A program made the translations under genes and the position numbers. From assembly GCA_029721515.1 (NCBI GenBank), contig CM056552.1, forward strand, positions 30,415,892 through 30,479,891: a stretch of DNA of 64,000 nt, in the 5' to 3' direction. Below are positions 43,975 through 55,739 of the stretch, in pieces. Each line of letters starts with the position of its first letter. The first letter of the stretch is position 1. Below the pieces are notes generated by a model. That model searched no databases. It worked only from the letters and a program-made list of their open reading frames with translations, and was not told where the DNA came from. Source of the stretch: Synanceia verrucosa (lineage: Eukaryota > Chordata > Actinopteri > Perciformes > Synanceiidae).

Positions 43975-46650
43975 CTAATAGTCCTGCATTCTGAGAGCGC
44001 AGAGTGCTGGATTATAAGGCACTATTAGTTCTTTAAGATAAGATGGTGCCTGACCATTCAATGCCTTACAGGTGAGGAGGAGGATTTTAAATTCTATTCT
44101 AGATTTTACAGGGAGCCAGTGCAGAGAGGCTAACACTGGAGAAATATGTTCTCTTTTCCTGGTTCTGGTCAGAACACGTGCTGCAGTGTTCTGGACCAGC
44201 TGGAGAGTCTTGATAGACTTATTAGGGCAGCCTGATAATAATGAATTGCAATAGTCCTGCCTAGAAGTTACAAATGCATGGACTAATATTTCTGCATCAT
44301 TTTGAGAGAGAATATGCCTTATTTTTGCAATGTTACGCAGATGGAAAAATGCAGTTCTAGCTGTTTGTTTCATGTGGACGTTGAAGGACATATCTTGGTC
44401 AAAAATTACCCCTAGATTCCTAACAGTGGTGCCCGAGGCTGGTGCAAAGCCACCTAGAGAAAATAAGTCATTAGATAGGTTATTTCTGAGATTTTTGGGG
44501 CCGATTAGAATAACTTCAGTTTTATCTGAATTTAACAACAAGAAATTGTGCGTCATCCAAGTTTTTAAGACATGTTTGGAGTTTAGCTAACTGGCTGAAT
44601 TCGTCTGACTTAAATGACAAATATAGCTGAGTATCATCTGCATAACAGTGAAAGTTTATGGAGTGTTTTCTGATAACATTGCCTAAAGGAAGCATATATA
44701 AAGTAAATAGAATTGGCCCAAGCACAGAACCTTGAGGAACTCCATAACTGACTATGGACTGCATGGAGGACTCATCATCAACGTGAACAAACTGTGATCA
44801 ATCCGAGAAATAGGATTTGAACCAGCTTAAAGCAGTTCCTCTGATGCCAATTAAATGTTCTAATCTCTGCAACAGGATATGGTGGTCAATAGCATCAAAA
44901 GCAGCTCTAAGATCTAACAAGACAAGTAAAGAGAGGAGTCCATTGTCTGACACAATTAGCAGGTCATTAGTAATTTTCACCAGAGCGGTCTCGGTGCTAT
45001 GATATTTTCTAAATCCTGAAAGTCCTCAAATAGATTATTGTTCTGGAGGAAGTCACACAGCTGACTGCACACTGCTTTCTCAAGTATCTTAGAGAGAAAA
45101 GAAAGGTTGGATATTGGTCTATAGTTGGCTAAAACCTCTGGATCAAGACCGGGCTTCTTCAGAAGAGGTTTGATGATGGCTACTTTAAATGACTGAGGTA
45201 CATAGCCTGACAGCAAAGATAAGTTGATCATGTTTAGTCAAGAGGTGCTCAGTAACGGTAAAACTTCTTTAAGCAGTGAAGTTGGGATGGGATCTAAGAG
45301 ACAAGTGGAAGGCTTAGATGAGGAAATCACTGAAGTCAGTTTGTGGAGGTCTATGGGAGGAAAGCAGTCCAAGTATACATCATGTTCTTCAATGGGTTCT
45401 AAGCGTCCTGTGTTTAGAGACAAAGCAGTTTCAGTTAAAGGCACAGTGTGACTTTCTCCCTAATAGTTATAATCTTCTCATTAAAGAAGCTCATGAAGTC
45501 ACTACTACTGAGGGTTATGGGAATAGATGGTTCAATAGAGCTGTGGCTCTCTGTCAGCCTGGCTACAGTGCTGAAAAGAAACCTGGGGTTGTTTTTATTT
45601 TCCTCTATTAATGATGAATAATAAGCTGCTCTGGCCTTACGGAGAGCCTTCCTATAAGCTTTCAGACTATCATGCCAGTCCAGATGAGAAGCTTGCAGAC
45701 CGGTTAAACGCCACTTCCTTTCAAATCTTCTTGCTGCTTGCTTTAAACTGCAGGTGTGAGGGTTATACCATGGAGCCAGCTTTCTGTGCTTTACTAGCTT
45801 CTTTTTTAGAGGCGCAACAGAGTCTAGAGATGCTCGCAGAGAGTCTGCAGCACTATCTACCAAATTATCAATCTGAGTAGGAATTAAGTCTGAGCCCTCA
45901 AATATATTGAGATTAGGTATTGAAATAAAACTTAATGGAATTATATCCTTTAACGTGGCTACAGCACTATCAGATAAACATCTAGTGTACATGGATTTAC
46001 CTGATGGAGTGTAGTCCAGAAGTAAAAATTCAAAGGTTAACAAGTAATGGTCTGATAGGAAGGAATTCTGTTTGTGGACTGATAAATGTTCCACTTCAAT
46101 GCCGTAGGTCAGGACCAGGTCGAGTGTATGGTTAAAACAGTGAGTTGGTTCCTGAACATTCTGACAGAAGCCAATTGAATCTAACAGCGAGATAAAAGCA
46201 GTACCAAGGCTGTCACTATCAACGTCCACATGAATATTAAAGTCACCTACAATAATTACTTTATCAGTTCTCAGGACTAAAGTTGATAAAAACTCAGAGA
46301 ACTCAGATAGAAATTCAGAATATGGACCTGGAGCACGGTACACTATAACAAATAAAATAGCTTTCTCTGTTTTCCATGTAAGATGAGAAAGACTAAGAAC
46401 CAGGCTTTCAAAAGACTTATAATTTAATTTAGGTTTAGGATTGATCAGTAGACTAGAATCAAAAATGGCTGCAACTCCTCCTCCACGGCCTGTATCTCTA
46501 GGAATATGAGTATTAATATGACTAGGAGGAGTGGATTCATTCAGGCTGACATAATCATCTTGACACAACCAGGTTTCAGTAAGACAAAATAAATCAACCT
46601 GGTTATCTGATATTAATTCATTTACTAGTAGAGCTTTAGATGATAATGAC
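43975..46650 (-). pseudogene. LINE ORF2: endonuclease and reverse transcriptase, frameshifted
   Basis: From 46630 downward: LTETWL, then an open stretch of 377 codons (46568-45435) with the endonuclease motifs DTGRGGGVAAIF, VIIVGDFNIHVD and FLSDHYLLTFE. The RT follows in pieces: LANYRPISNLSFLSKILEK (near 45120), LLDLRAAFDAIDHH with a catalytic Asp (near 44900), YGVPQGSVLGPILFTLYM (near 44720), and HCYADDTQLYL with the Asp pair (near 44640). LNSDKTEVILIG, then SRQDYCNSLLSGCPNKSI and LASLHWLPV lie in the 43975-44556 frame. At least four frame changes (near 45435, 45235, 44980 and 44560) disable it. The domain order and motifs are complete, so the consensus enzyme is recognisable. Confidence 0.9.
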
Positions 46651-46680
46651 TTGATGGTCTGGTCTCAACCCTGAGTTTGG

Positions 46681-47495
46681 TCAACTAATAAACTTGGCCA
46701 TGTTTCTAGAAATGAGAGCTGCTCCTTCCAAAGTAGGATGGATGCAGTCTGTCCTCATCAGACCAGGTTTTCCCCAGAAACTGCTCCAATTATCAATGAA
46801 GCCCACATCATTAACTGGACACCACCTCGACAGCCAGCGTTGGAAGGATGACATGCGACTAAACATGTCATCAGAGGCCAAGCTAGGGAGGGGACCAGAG
46901 AAAACTACGGAGTCCGACATTGTTTTAGCGTAAGCAAACACCGATTCCACATTAATGTGACCTCCGATTGGCGTAACCGGGTGTCATTACCGCCAGCGTG
47001 AATAACAATAGTCCCATATTTACGCTTATCCTTAGCCAGCAGTTTCAAGTAGGATTCTATGTCGCACGCTCTGGCCCCCGGAATGCATTTGACTATGGTT
47101 GCCGGTGTCGCTAGTTTCACGTTTCGAAGAATAGAGCTGCCAATAACCAAGGTTGGCTTCTCAGCGGGTGTGTCGCTGAGTGGGGAAAACTTGTTTAAAA
47201 CGTGAAGGGGTCGGCGGTGAGCCGTGGGCTCTTTAAAACTATGCTTCCTTCGGACAGTCACCCACTCTCCCGCCTGCCCGGGAGTTGCCAGGGGACGGCT
47301 AGCAGGAGCTACGCTAGGTCGGCTCGCACCGGCTAGGGGCTGGCTAGCTACGGAAGCATAACTAGGACTTTGGATGGTGCAGAGCCGGGCTTCTAACTCG
47401 CTAAGCCTCGCCTCCAAAACCGCGAACATGCTACACTTATTACACGTACCATTATCACTAAAGGAGGCAGAGGAATAACTGAGCATGAGACACAC
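46681..47495 (-). pseudogene. LINE ORF1 with SGNH esterase-like domain, one frameshift
   Basis: The first part (47495-46905) starts with a possible zinc-binding and coiled-coil head (CNKCSMFAVLEARLSELEAR), then a Pro/Ala/Ser-rich linker. An esterase-type domain follows, with VIGSSILRNVKLATPA (nucleophile region), PGARACDIESYL and IVIHAGGNDTRLRQSE. After a frame change near 46930 it continues SDSVVFSGPLPSLASDDMFS, FIDNWSSFWGK and DCIHPTLEGAALISRNMAKF, which has the Asp-x-x-His pair. This layout is known from ORF1 proteins of CR1/L2-type LINEs, where the domain is thought to act in RNP or membrane interactions. One repair-sized lesion separates the halves. Confidence 0.85.
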
Positions 47496-47829
47496 TGAGC
47501 AAGAGAGAGCAGGAGAGCAGGAGAAGGAAGAGGAGAAGCCATGGCTATACGCTAAGATAGCTGCTAAGCTAGACTATGGAAGCTAGTTGTTCGCCGGAAA
47601 GAGCCGCTGGAAAACACCAACGAGTGACAGGGAAAGTCAAGGGAAGTTTTAGTGTGCTTGATAGGGTTAGTACACGTACAGATGTACGGCGGAACGTTAA
47701 CCGCTGTAGATTAAGGCAGTAACAAAACTATTTTTGTGCCAGAGCAGCTCAGAGTGTTGTGAGAAACAACAGAGTAGCGGCTGAGACCGGAAATGATGCA
47801 ATACGCTTACCGTGGGTGAGTACCATGTG

Positions 47830-48075
47830 GGTACTGTGGGTCGGTCCATTCAGGCCCCAGTGCCTTGGTAAGCACTGGGGTCACCGGTGCCAGTGGGGTT
47901 AAAGTCGCACTCCACGCGGGGCGTGTCGACCTCCTCTGCCTTATGGCGGGGCGCCACCCTCTCAGATATATTTGCAGCTGCTACATGGTCGACCCCGACC
48001 ACGTTTATGCTATTTTATTGTTTGAACGTGGCTGTCAGCACCTGCTTCGGTGAGTGGGTACCTCAGAATTGATGA
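47830..48075 (+). pseudogene. DIRS tyrosine recombinase, C-terminal part
   Basis: One frame reads LPVGLKSHSTRGVSTSSALW, then ATLSDIFAAATWSTPTTFML and FYCLNVAVS. This is the conserved C-terminal region of DIRS recombinases, with the His-x-x-Arg box (HSTR) and a following Tyr candidate in TFMLFYCL. The catalytic Arg in the first half and the core-binding domain are absent upstream, where LINE sequence ends. It is a remnant, not a functional gene. Confidence 0.75.
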
Positions 48076-48336
48076 CAAATCCACTATGCCCCCTTGCTGG
48101 TGTTAGACCGGCCAGGGTGATGTCCCAAATGTTTGTATATAGTTCTTGGGTGATTTGCACACACTGTGTTTTGTTTGTTTTGCAGCCAGTGGCGGTGACG
48201 TCTCATTCAAAATTACCACAGTGAGTAGCTATAGGAGCGGCATCTGCTGTGTCTCCTTGGTGCCTTCGCGGTGTGTCTTACAGAGTCCCATAACATATAT
48301 TCTATATGTGGTGGAGAAGTATTCTCATACGAAAGA

Positions 48337-48580
48337 GAACGTTGGGATACAGGTAACCCTGGTTCTCTGAGTATAGAGAATATCTCTCCACACATCAATG
48401 GTACTCTGTGCAGCGGGGTTGACTTATAGATGGCGTAGGGGAAGCCACGGTAGGCGTGGTGTGTCTTAAATGGTTATTCACGTTAGCTGCTGGACGTCAG
48501 CAATCTCTTAACATATATTCTATATGTGGTGGAGAGATTCTCTATACTCAGAAAATCAGGGCTACCTGTAACCCAACGTT
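48337..48580. repeat. DIRS terminal inverted repeat, about 55-bp arms
   Basis: The left arm 48337-48391 starts GAACGTTGGGATACAGGTAA and ends GAATATCTCTCCAC. The right arm 48526-48580 is its near reverse complement, ending ACCTGTAACCCAACGTT. About 135 bp separate the arms. The arrangement parallels the shorter-armed repeat at 42171-42439 in the other DIRS copy. Confidence 0.85.
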
Positions 48581-48595
48581 ATCCCACATATCCAG

Positions 48596-51500
48596 TAGGG
48601 CTGTGAATCTTTGGGAATCCCACGATTTGATTCAGAATCGATTCTTGGGGTCACGATTAGATTTTTTTCCGATTCTTTTAAATCCAAACGATTCGAATCA
48701 GAAACGATTATTTTCCGATTCAAAAACGATTCTCGATTCAAAACGATTCTCGATTCAAAAGGATTCTCAGGATCTCAGGAACCACTCCAGTCTGCTGGTA
48801 TGAAAGCAGAGTACATTTAGAAAGATTTTATAATTGTAAAGTTTTTACCAACCTATTGCAATGATGTAAACACACAAAGGTAAATCCAAGACAACATGTC
48901 TGATTTATTTATGCTTGCACGCATTTTTTTTAACTTGTACAAACAAGATAATATCTTTGAGGCTGACACTCAAGCCACTTGACTTCTCACAGTTGTCAGA
49001 ACACTACATTAAAGTAATAAAACTGTTGTAAAATAAATAAAATAAATAAAAAACTCAAAACAGGCTTAGGCTAGCTGCCTATTTCTGCAAACATACCACT
49101 TCCAGAAATAAAATTACACTCTTTTTTTTTTTTTTTTTTTTAAACAATTCACAAAAATTACAAATATATAGCATTACTTCCAAAAATAAAAGTGCTATTA
49201 CATAGGCTTAGGCTAGCTGCCAGAACTTCCACTTCACAGATAAAACAAACAATAAAACAAAAATACTATAACCCCTCTTTGTGTAAACTACAAAACAAAA
49301 GGTTTATAGCAGCCGCTATAAAGAAATAGGCATTGCCTTTAGATTCCTGAGAGCATGCTAAATTACCAGTAAAATTATATCTGTAGGTTTTTCTGCAGGA
49401 AAATAAGCTGATCTACATGCTCTGAAGAAAGACAGCTCATCTGAGCTGTCACTAAATCTCCAGCAGTGGAGAATACTCTCTCTGCTGCCACACTTGTACC
49501 AGGGATACATAGCGTTTAGCTAATCTGGCTAGAAGAGGGAAATCTCTCTCATTGGACTTCCACCAGTGAAGGGGGTCTTCTGAGAGAGAAAGTGCAGGTA
49601 CAGCCAGATACTTGTTCAGCTCCTCCTCAGCCCTGGTGCTGGCTGATTTGGGTGCAGCTCTGACCTCAGTGAATGTCTTGCCCAGCAGATTCACCAAAGC
49701 AGATGATGTTCTCCTTTTAGGGACAGGACCTTCTTCTGGGCTTGTCTCTAGCTCCGCAGGACTGCTGTCAGCCTCCCCAGGCCTCTCCTGATCCTGTAGG
49801 AGGAAAAATATATTGTTTTAGTTTTGTAACAAGGTCCCTAAGATTATTCTGTTATTTGCCTGTTTTATTTGTATTCGAAAAAATATTAAACATAATTAAG
49901 AACATTATTAGAATTATTATATAATTTAATATATTGTATTCTTATGTTCTATTCTCTTAAGTATTTTACTTTTTTTTAAAAACTTGTAACATCTTATCAA
50001 TGTGTTTTACACTTACTTTGTGTAAAGCAAGATGAAATATGCTATTTAAAATCAATTGTTATATTGTAAATATAATATAGCCTACTGTTGTGTACACACA
50101 GAGATATGTTTTTTTTTAATGGTATTAATGAATTGTAGGTTAATTTAATTTTACCTCAAGTGCTGCCTCTTTTATCACATCTGCATGGATGTCCAGCTGT
50201 TGTTCTCTGGCAAGGAAAGGCAGTGCTTTAAACCTGGGGTCTAGTGTAGAGGCCTTGTGGAGAAGCTTTTGTGTCTTCACACTGCTGTATCTCTTGGTCA
50301 GATCCTCATGGATCGCCCGTTTCAATTCCCGGACAAGTTTGGAGTTATCAGAGTCATCTTCTGTGTCGTGAAGAAGCTGGGCAAGCAATGGAGCGATGAC
50401 TGACAGTGTAGGTGATGAATCCTCTGACATGATGTTGGTGGCGTCTCTCATTAGCCTGAGTGCCATACTTATTTCTTCAGCATGCCTTATTTCTGCGTCA
50501 CTTAGTGTGGAGGTGTCGGCTGTGTTATTTTTTCGCACCCCAGGATTGGCGAGAGCGGCACATATGGCAGGCTGCTGCTCCAGAAACCGGTCGACCATCT
50601 CGTATGCGCTATTCCATCTGGTAGCGACGTCGATTTGCAGCTTGTGATCTTCCATACCGAGAGCCTTCTGACTCACTTTCAGGGCCTCACACGCCGTGGT
50701 GCTCCTATGGAAATAACCACTGATTCGCCTTATCCTCCCTAGCACCCGTGACACAGTACTGAGCTTCAGAGCTCGCTGAGCTGCGAGGTTGAGTGTGTGT
50801 GCAAAACAAGATACATGTGTTAGGTTCTCGTTCAGCTGCATAGCAGCAAGCATGTTAGATGCGTTGTCTGTAACAATCACTAAGTCCGCAAGCGTTAGCT
50901 TCCATTCCTTTGCGACTGAGTTAAAAGTTGCATGAATGTTTTGAGCAGTGTGGCTTTCATGCATCACCCTAGTTTGCAGGACTTGAGACTGGAGCTGCCA
51001 TTCTTCTGTAACGTAGTGCGCCGTAAATGTAGCGTATGATTCGGTAGCCCTAGAGGTCCAGTGGTCACACGTAAGTGCTACTCTGGTGCCGTTGGCCACG
51101 GCTTCCCCGACCTTTAGCCTTGTCTCTCTGTAAAGTTCTGGTACAGCAGTGTCCGTGAAGTATATAGGTACGACATACCGTGGCTCAATAGTCTTCATCA
51201 TGAAGTTAAAGCCGTCTCTCTCGACTGCGCTGTATGGCCGCAGGTCTTTTGCAATGAAACATGCGATGGATTTTGTTATCTTCTTTGCCCGTTCACAATT
51301 GTGTGGCAGTTTTTCAAAGTGGTGAAGCGTGCGCTGCTCAGCTGCTGGTCGTGTTAGCGCTGTCTTCACTGGATTATCCAATGCTACCAACAACTCTGGG
51401 TGATGTCTTTCCAGGTGAGAATGGGGATTTGAAGTATTCCCGAAATACTTTACCGTTGCAATCTCTGCAAATCGCGTGAGTAATGTCAAGCCCTTTCTTA

Positions 51501-51787
51501 CCCGGGCTGGGTTGACGGTAAAATCCAAAATACTTCCAAATATTGGCTTTCAAAGACCACGGAGGCGGTTGAATTTCTTTTTCTTCGTCCTCCATTAGCG
51601 GTGCAACAACAGACACCGTAACACGTGACACCGCTGCTTCCTTGTTGTGACTAGCACTATGGTGGCTGAGAAGGCACACCCACACCCGCAAAAAAAAATC
51701 AATTTTTTTGAAAATGAGAATCGATTCTGAATCGTGCCATGTTAGAAACGCGATTCGAGCTCGAATCGATTTTTTCCTGCACCCCTA
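48596..51787 (-). mobile_element. hAT transposon, complete, perfect 8-bp target duplication
   Basis: The element begins TAGGGCTGTGAATC and its reversed right end begins TTAGGGGTGCAGG. ATATCCAG flanks it exactly on both sides (48588-48595 and 51788-51795), the 8-bp hAT signature. The first 190 bp contain at least eight CGATTC or GATTCG words, and the last 100 bp several more (AATCGATTC, GCGATTCGAGCTCGAATCG). These are subterminal motifs likely bound by the transposase. The 3.2-kb interior encodes a two-exon transposase on the minus strand. Confidence 0.95.
49375..51595 (-). pseudogene. hAT transposase with BED finger, two exons, two frameshifts
   Basis: The start ATG is at 51593-51595 (MEDEEKEIQPP). 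A BED zinc finger follows, with CRDC near 51470 and SHLERHH near 51410; a one-base-class lesion at about 51450 shifts the frame inside it. From there 50155-51450 is open and contains the RNase H-like catalytic region: LTCDHWTSRATESYATFTAH, DLVIVTDNASNML, VSCFAHTLNLAAQRAL, then DVATRWNSAYEM and TLDPRFKALPF. The exon ends ..CTTGAG|GTAAAA at 50155/50154. A 361-bp GT-AG intron ends at CTACAG|GAT (49794/49793). Exon 2 encodes a linker and the dimerisation region (EEELNKYLAVPALS, DPLHWWKSNERDFPLLARLA), then a second frame change near 49505. The end is PGTSVAAERVFSTAGD and a TAA at 49375-49377. Total about 620 codons, normal for the family. Probably inactive as it stands. Confidence 0.9.
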
Positions 51788-51795
51788 ATATCCAG

Positions 51796-52049
51796 TACAT
51801 TCCCTTGCTGGCAGGAACAGCACAGGAAGAAGCAGCCGTGGCCAGTCTTTCGAAGTAAATGTCTAATGTAACACAGATCGCAAGCTGAGTGTTATAATCT
51901 GAAGCCCAAAATCTGGAAGATTTTCTTGGAATTGCAGAAAACACAGAGTTTGAATTCCCATATATTGCCAGTTCCTCTAATGCACTATTTCAGTGGTTGT
52001 GGAACCATGCTGAGAGGGATGGCAGCGGGGGAATCAATGCATGTCTGAC
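51796..52049. other. Unassigned, possibly DIRS or retroviral flank
   Basis: No coding similarity. The first bases continue the sequence cut by the hAT insertion. Confidence 0.3.
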
Positions 52050-52108
52050 ACATGCTTGTGGATGTTTTGCATGGTAAAGGTCTCATCTCAGGTGTGATTG
52101 GGCACTGC

Positions 52109-52444
52109 TCATGTTTGTAAGATGTCTGTGTGTTTATGTGGAGCAGATGAAGTGTCACAGTCAGAGCTGGGCAAGGCCATCAGAGGGAGACCCTCATTGG
52201 TACTATGGGGAATGAATCCGTACACATAACAGTTGGTAGAATTCAGATTGTGATTAGCTACCATTCGAGTCAAGTTAAGATAAATGTTTGTGGACATGGG
52301 TTGGTCGTGTGTGGGAACCTTCTCGTGTGCAGTATGTCGTTTCTGCCGAAGGTTAGAAACTGCATGTAGGGAGAATTGGGTTCTCATTTCTATATTCCTT
52401 TCTGATGGGTCAGTGTTTGTAAATAAACTTTCTATGGTGATCAT
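52109..52444 (-). pseudogene. Retroviral env-like N-terminal fragment
   Basis: A 111-codon minus-strand frame starts just downstream of the integrase end, where env begins in simple retroviruses. It includes a potential N-glycosylation site (NLTR) and a short Cys-containing segment (NSTNCYVYGF). A stop near 52109 ends it long before a full envelope length, and no fusion peptide or membrane anchor is seen. The assignment rests on position and these weak features. It is a dead fragment. Confidence 0.5.
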
Positions 52445-52499
52445 TTCTTCTCCTTCATTTGTGCTGGCAGTGTCAAAAATGCCACAGAAGTATTAACCC

Positions 52500-53403
52500 G
52501 GTCATGAGGCAGGTCAGCAGAAGCAATGTTGATGTCCGCTGTCGGTGTCCAATCAGGTGAGCTCTGATTGATGTTGACAGCTGGTGGGGCCATAGATCTT
52601 TTCCAGAGGTGAGAGTTGTGAATCCATGTGGGTCATCCTTCATATTTCACAGCAGTGGTGATGGTCGTCAGGAGGACTCGGAATGGACCAGTCCTGCAGG
52701 GTTGCAGGGCGTTCTTTCTTTTGTGTTGTCTCTTGTCTAGTTGACTGGGCTGGATGTTGTGGCAGTCACCATCAGCAGGAGAAACCTGGTCTACGATGAT
52801 CTGTGAATACAGAGGTTTGAGAGGAGAACACAGTTCTTTGCAAAAATTAATAATAGTATGATCCATCAGAATAAGAGGTTTGCAACCGAGAGAAAAGGGA
52901 GTTTGGAGTTGATAAAGGTCCATTAGAATTTCAGTGGTGACAGTCCAGTCTTTCAGTTTGTGGTGTTCATCATAGGTAAGGCATCTGCAACAGCAGACTG
53001 GGGATGGCAAGGTGTGTGGAAATTGTTTGGTTCTACGTTTTAGGCAGTGAAATCTGCTTTTCTGCATGCAGTCAAATTTAAAAGAAGAAAGAAAAAAAAT
53101 AAACAATAGTAATCACAAGAACATTCATTCATTCATAACAACAGTTTGGTATTGTTCAAAGTCATATTTACAAAAGGGTCAAAGGGAGAAGGATATTTGA
53201 ATTCATTGTAATATTAACAGATGGATTATGCTAGGAGTAATGCTAACAAGTCTGTTGCTGCTATACCAGGAGTAAACCACTAGTATACCACTTTCTGCTA
53301 CATTATTCTCCCTCTGCTCATGAGACACACCGTGTATCACACGAGCAAGTTGAGGAAGTTGGGAACATGGTACTACTGCACGGCCATTGTGGCAGTACCA
53401 CAA
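52500..53403 (-). pseudogene. Retroviral pol, integrase remnant
   Basis: From 53403 down, one frame shows an integrase N-terminal zinc-domain-like HGVSHEQR. A second (53106-52633) shows the C-terminal domain with GPFRVLLTTITTAVK near 52650. Past a stop near 52630 the sequence PTWIHNSHLW follows. The spacing between the two ends is too short for a full catalytic core, and frames change, so a deletion lies within it. The DDE catalytic residues are not recognisable. Integrase would have joined proviral DNA to the host genome. Confidence 0.7.
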
Positions 53404-55734
53404 TCCATCATTAAAAAAATAAGCTCAATTTGATTTTAAAACCAAGGGAAACAACAACTGTTTCATAATAGCAAGGCAGAAATAAAGTAGCTTCTAAAAG
53501 AGCAGAGATCAGTCTGGTGTTCTTAATTGGTGTACTACAAGAAAGAAGGAAAATATTCCATAATGTTCCAAAATAATGCATAATTTTGAAGGCGTATATA
53601 GGGTCAGTATAAATGGTGACAGAAATATCTTTTACAAGGATGCATGTCTAGTCAAAACAAAGAGCTGAGCTTGTTGAGCACAGCAAAAAGTCTCAAAAGT
53701 GAAAACACTATATCATAGCTTGAGTCTAGTTGTCCAGTTAGAGAGCAGGATAAACTAAAACACCAAAAAAAAAAAAAATAGCTCAGGATTTCTGTGTGAT
53801 TTGTCTAGTGGATTAAGGCAGAGTGGTTTAGGTTGTGGAGCTGGACAACGAAGGGGGGGGAGTCTGAGCAAAAATCAGAAATCTCAGAAGTCAGTTGAGA
53901 GAGGAAAGAAGTGTTGCTTGAGCATTGCTTGTAAATGTCAACAAAGATGAGGTGAGGACAGCTGCCATGCATAGGTCACTAACTGGGAAGTCTATCTCAC
54001 ATAGAAGACAGAATTAGCATAGCATTAGGTACACTCAGTTACAGTATACACCATCAGGGGTGCATTTGATGGTACAACCAAACTAACATCACAAATCCAT
54101 CTAAGTAAATTCAGAGGTGTATCAAGAAATCATTATCTGCAGTTAGGGACCTAAACCCAACTCATTCAATGGAGCGCATACATGATTCTTTGTAATAATG
54201 CAAGATACACCTACAGTGTTTACAACTTTAGAGGATGATGGCTGACATAGACAATTAGAAAGTTATCAGATACAGTCAGATACATGTAACCCTACTCAGC
54301 CCTAACACTCAATGACAGCACTGATTGGTACAGGCACAGATTATTTCTCTCAATTGACACTTAAAAGGACCAGTCTATCAGAAGTCTAGATTTACCCACA
54401 GGAGAGAAGAGTATGAAAAGCAATGCTTTGAGTAGCAAAAGTAAGGAAGACACGTAGACCAGGTAAGTTAGGGTTATTTTTTTTCCTTCCCCTTTTTAGT
54501 GAAAAAAAAAAAATAATTAAACAGTAGCCCTGAAAAGTAGCAATCGGGTAATAACAACAATGTTAATGTCAACAAAAAAAAACACACTTACTGTCTACAA
54601 AAAAAATAAAATTTGTACTGACATTTCAATGTTTCCACTGATAGCCTCTAACAATTCAGAGATATTAACATTAATTGCATCACCCAACTGTGGATCAATT
54701 ACACAACAACAACAACAACAACAAAGAAATGTTTGGGGTTTTTTCCCTTTGTGTAAAAAACAAAACAAATAAATACAGATCAATCCTTCTGATTACTGTC
54801 TAATTATCAAGGATCGACTCAGTGGGTTTGGCTTGCCACGACTACTGTCTACCTCCACCACGGCTGTGGCTCAGGAGTCCAGCAGAAGGATTTCATTTCC
54901 CAGAAGAGGAACTCAGCTCCAACCATAAAAAAAAGACCTAAAAAGGCCAGAAAGGAAAAGTGTTATTCATTTCTACACATGTACATCTAACACTACTTAC
55001 AGCATGACTATTCAACATTTATACATGTACAGCAAATCAATGTCATTCATAAATGACCAAAAAAAATGACAGGAAAGTACTGCATCCATAGCTTCACACA
55101 CAGCAGCTACTCTGACCTGTAACCTACCTTTGCCTCCAAATTTCACCTCTGCTACGCTTTTACATACACAGACGGTGCTAGAATTATAATACACTGCTTG
55201 AGCTAACACATAACCTAACCTTTTTCAGTGTACAGAACGGTACTTAACAGTAAATACATAATGAATTATTAATCTCTTAAAATAACATAGCTATCAATGC
55301 AGACCAGACTTGCCAATTCACAGGTATTAGCAACACAAGGAAAAAAAAATAACTAGCAACACTCACCAGAACAGGTGACAGAGGGAGAGAATGAACACTT
55401 CTTATAAAACACTACAAATTTCACAGAGCTAATGACTAAGCATATACTTAGCTAACAGGCTAATGTCAGCGCATGTAACTGCTCAAACTGTGTCTGACGA
55501 TTTCCGGTCCGTTTAGCTTGACGATGTGCAGTTGAATCCACTCGCGCACACACATGGATACAGAAACGGATCCTCTAAAATCGTTTAAAACAGGTTCCAT
55601 TTATTGTAATCACTTTTATCTGCATCTAATCCACGAAGAAACCACTCGACTTCTACCGATGGCATTCACGGGAAGAGAGAGCGAGAGAGACGCCGTCTCT
55701 CGCTGAGTCACGTCATTTTCGCACTGTCATGATA
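53404..55734. other. Unassigned 2.3 kb inside the retroviral remnant
   Basis: No protease, RT or RNase H similarity seen in any frame, although this is where they should lie. It is AT-rich, with poly-A runs (53763, 54506) and a (CAA)n microsatellite at 54700-54724. It could be an unrelated insertion, or pol sequence decayed beyond recognition. Confidence 0.35.
55681..55703. repeat. GC-rich hairpin
   Basis: GCGAGAGAGACG and CCGTCTCTCGC pair almost perfectly with no loop to speak of, giving a stem of about 11 bp. It lies just downstream of the nucleocapsid remnant, read on the minus strand. Confidence 0.7.
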
Positions 55735-55739
55735 AGGAC

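Larger units (their letters stand above)
42963..47795 (-). mobile_element. Near full-length two-ORF LINE
   Basis: Minus-strand non-LTR retrotransposon of about 4.8 kb. Its 3' end is a (CAAGT)n-like tail at 42963-42985, followed by a roughly 1-kb 3' UTR that contains a TA microsatellite (43235-43268). ORF2 lies at about 43975-46650 and ORF1 at 46681-47495, with a 5' UTR to about 47795. It is one of the least truncated LINEs here, but both ORFs carry frame changes. The upstream flank joins a DIRS fragment and the downstream flank another one; I could not define a target duplication. Confidence 0.88.
47810..48587 (+). mobile_element. DIRS-type retroelement fragment, plus strand
   Basis: Contains the C-terminal part of a tyrosine recombinase gene (47830-48075), followed by a terminal region with inverted repeats (48337-48391 and 48526-48580). 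A direct repeat of ACATATATTCTATATGTGGT occurs at about 48294 and 48511. It is a different copy from the one at 42171, because it is in the opposite orientation and carries the other end of the gene. The hAT at 48596 sits at its right edge. Confidence 0.7.
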
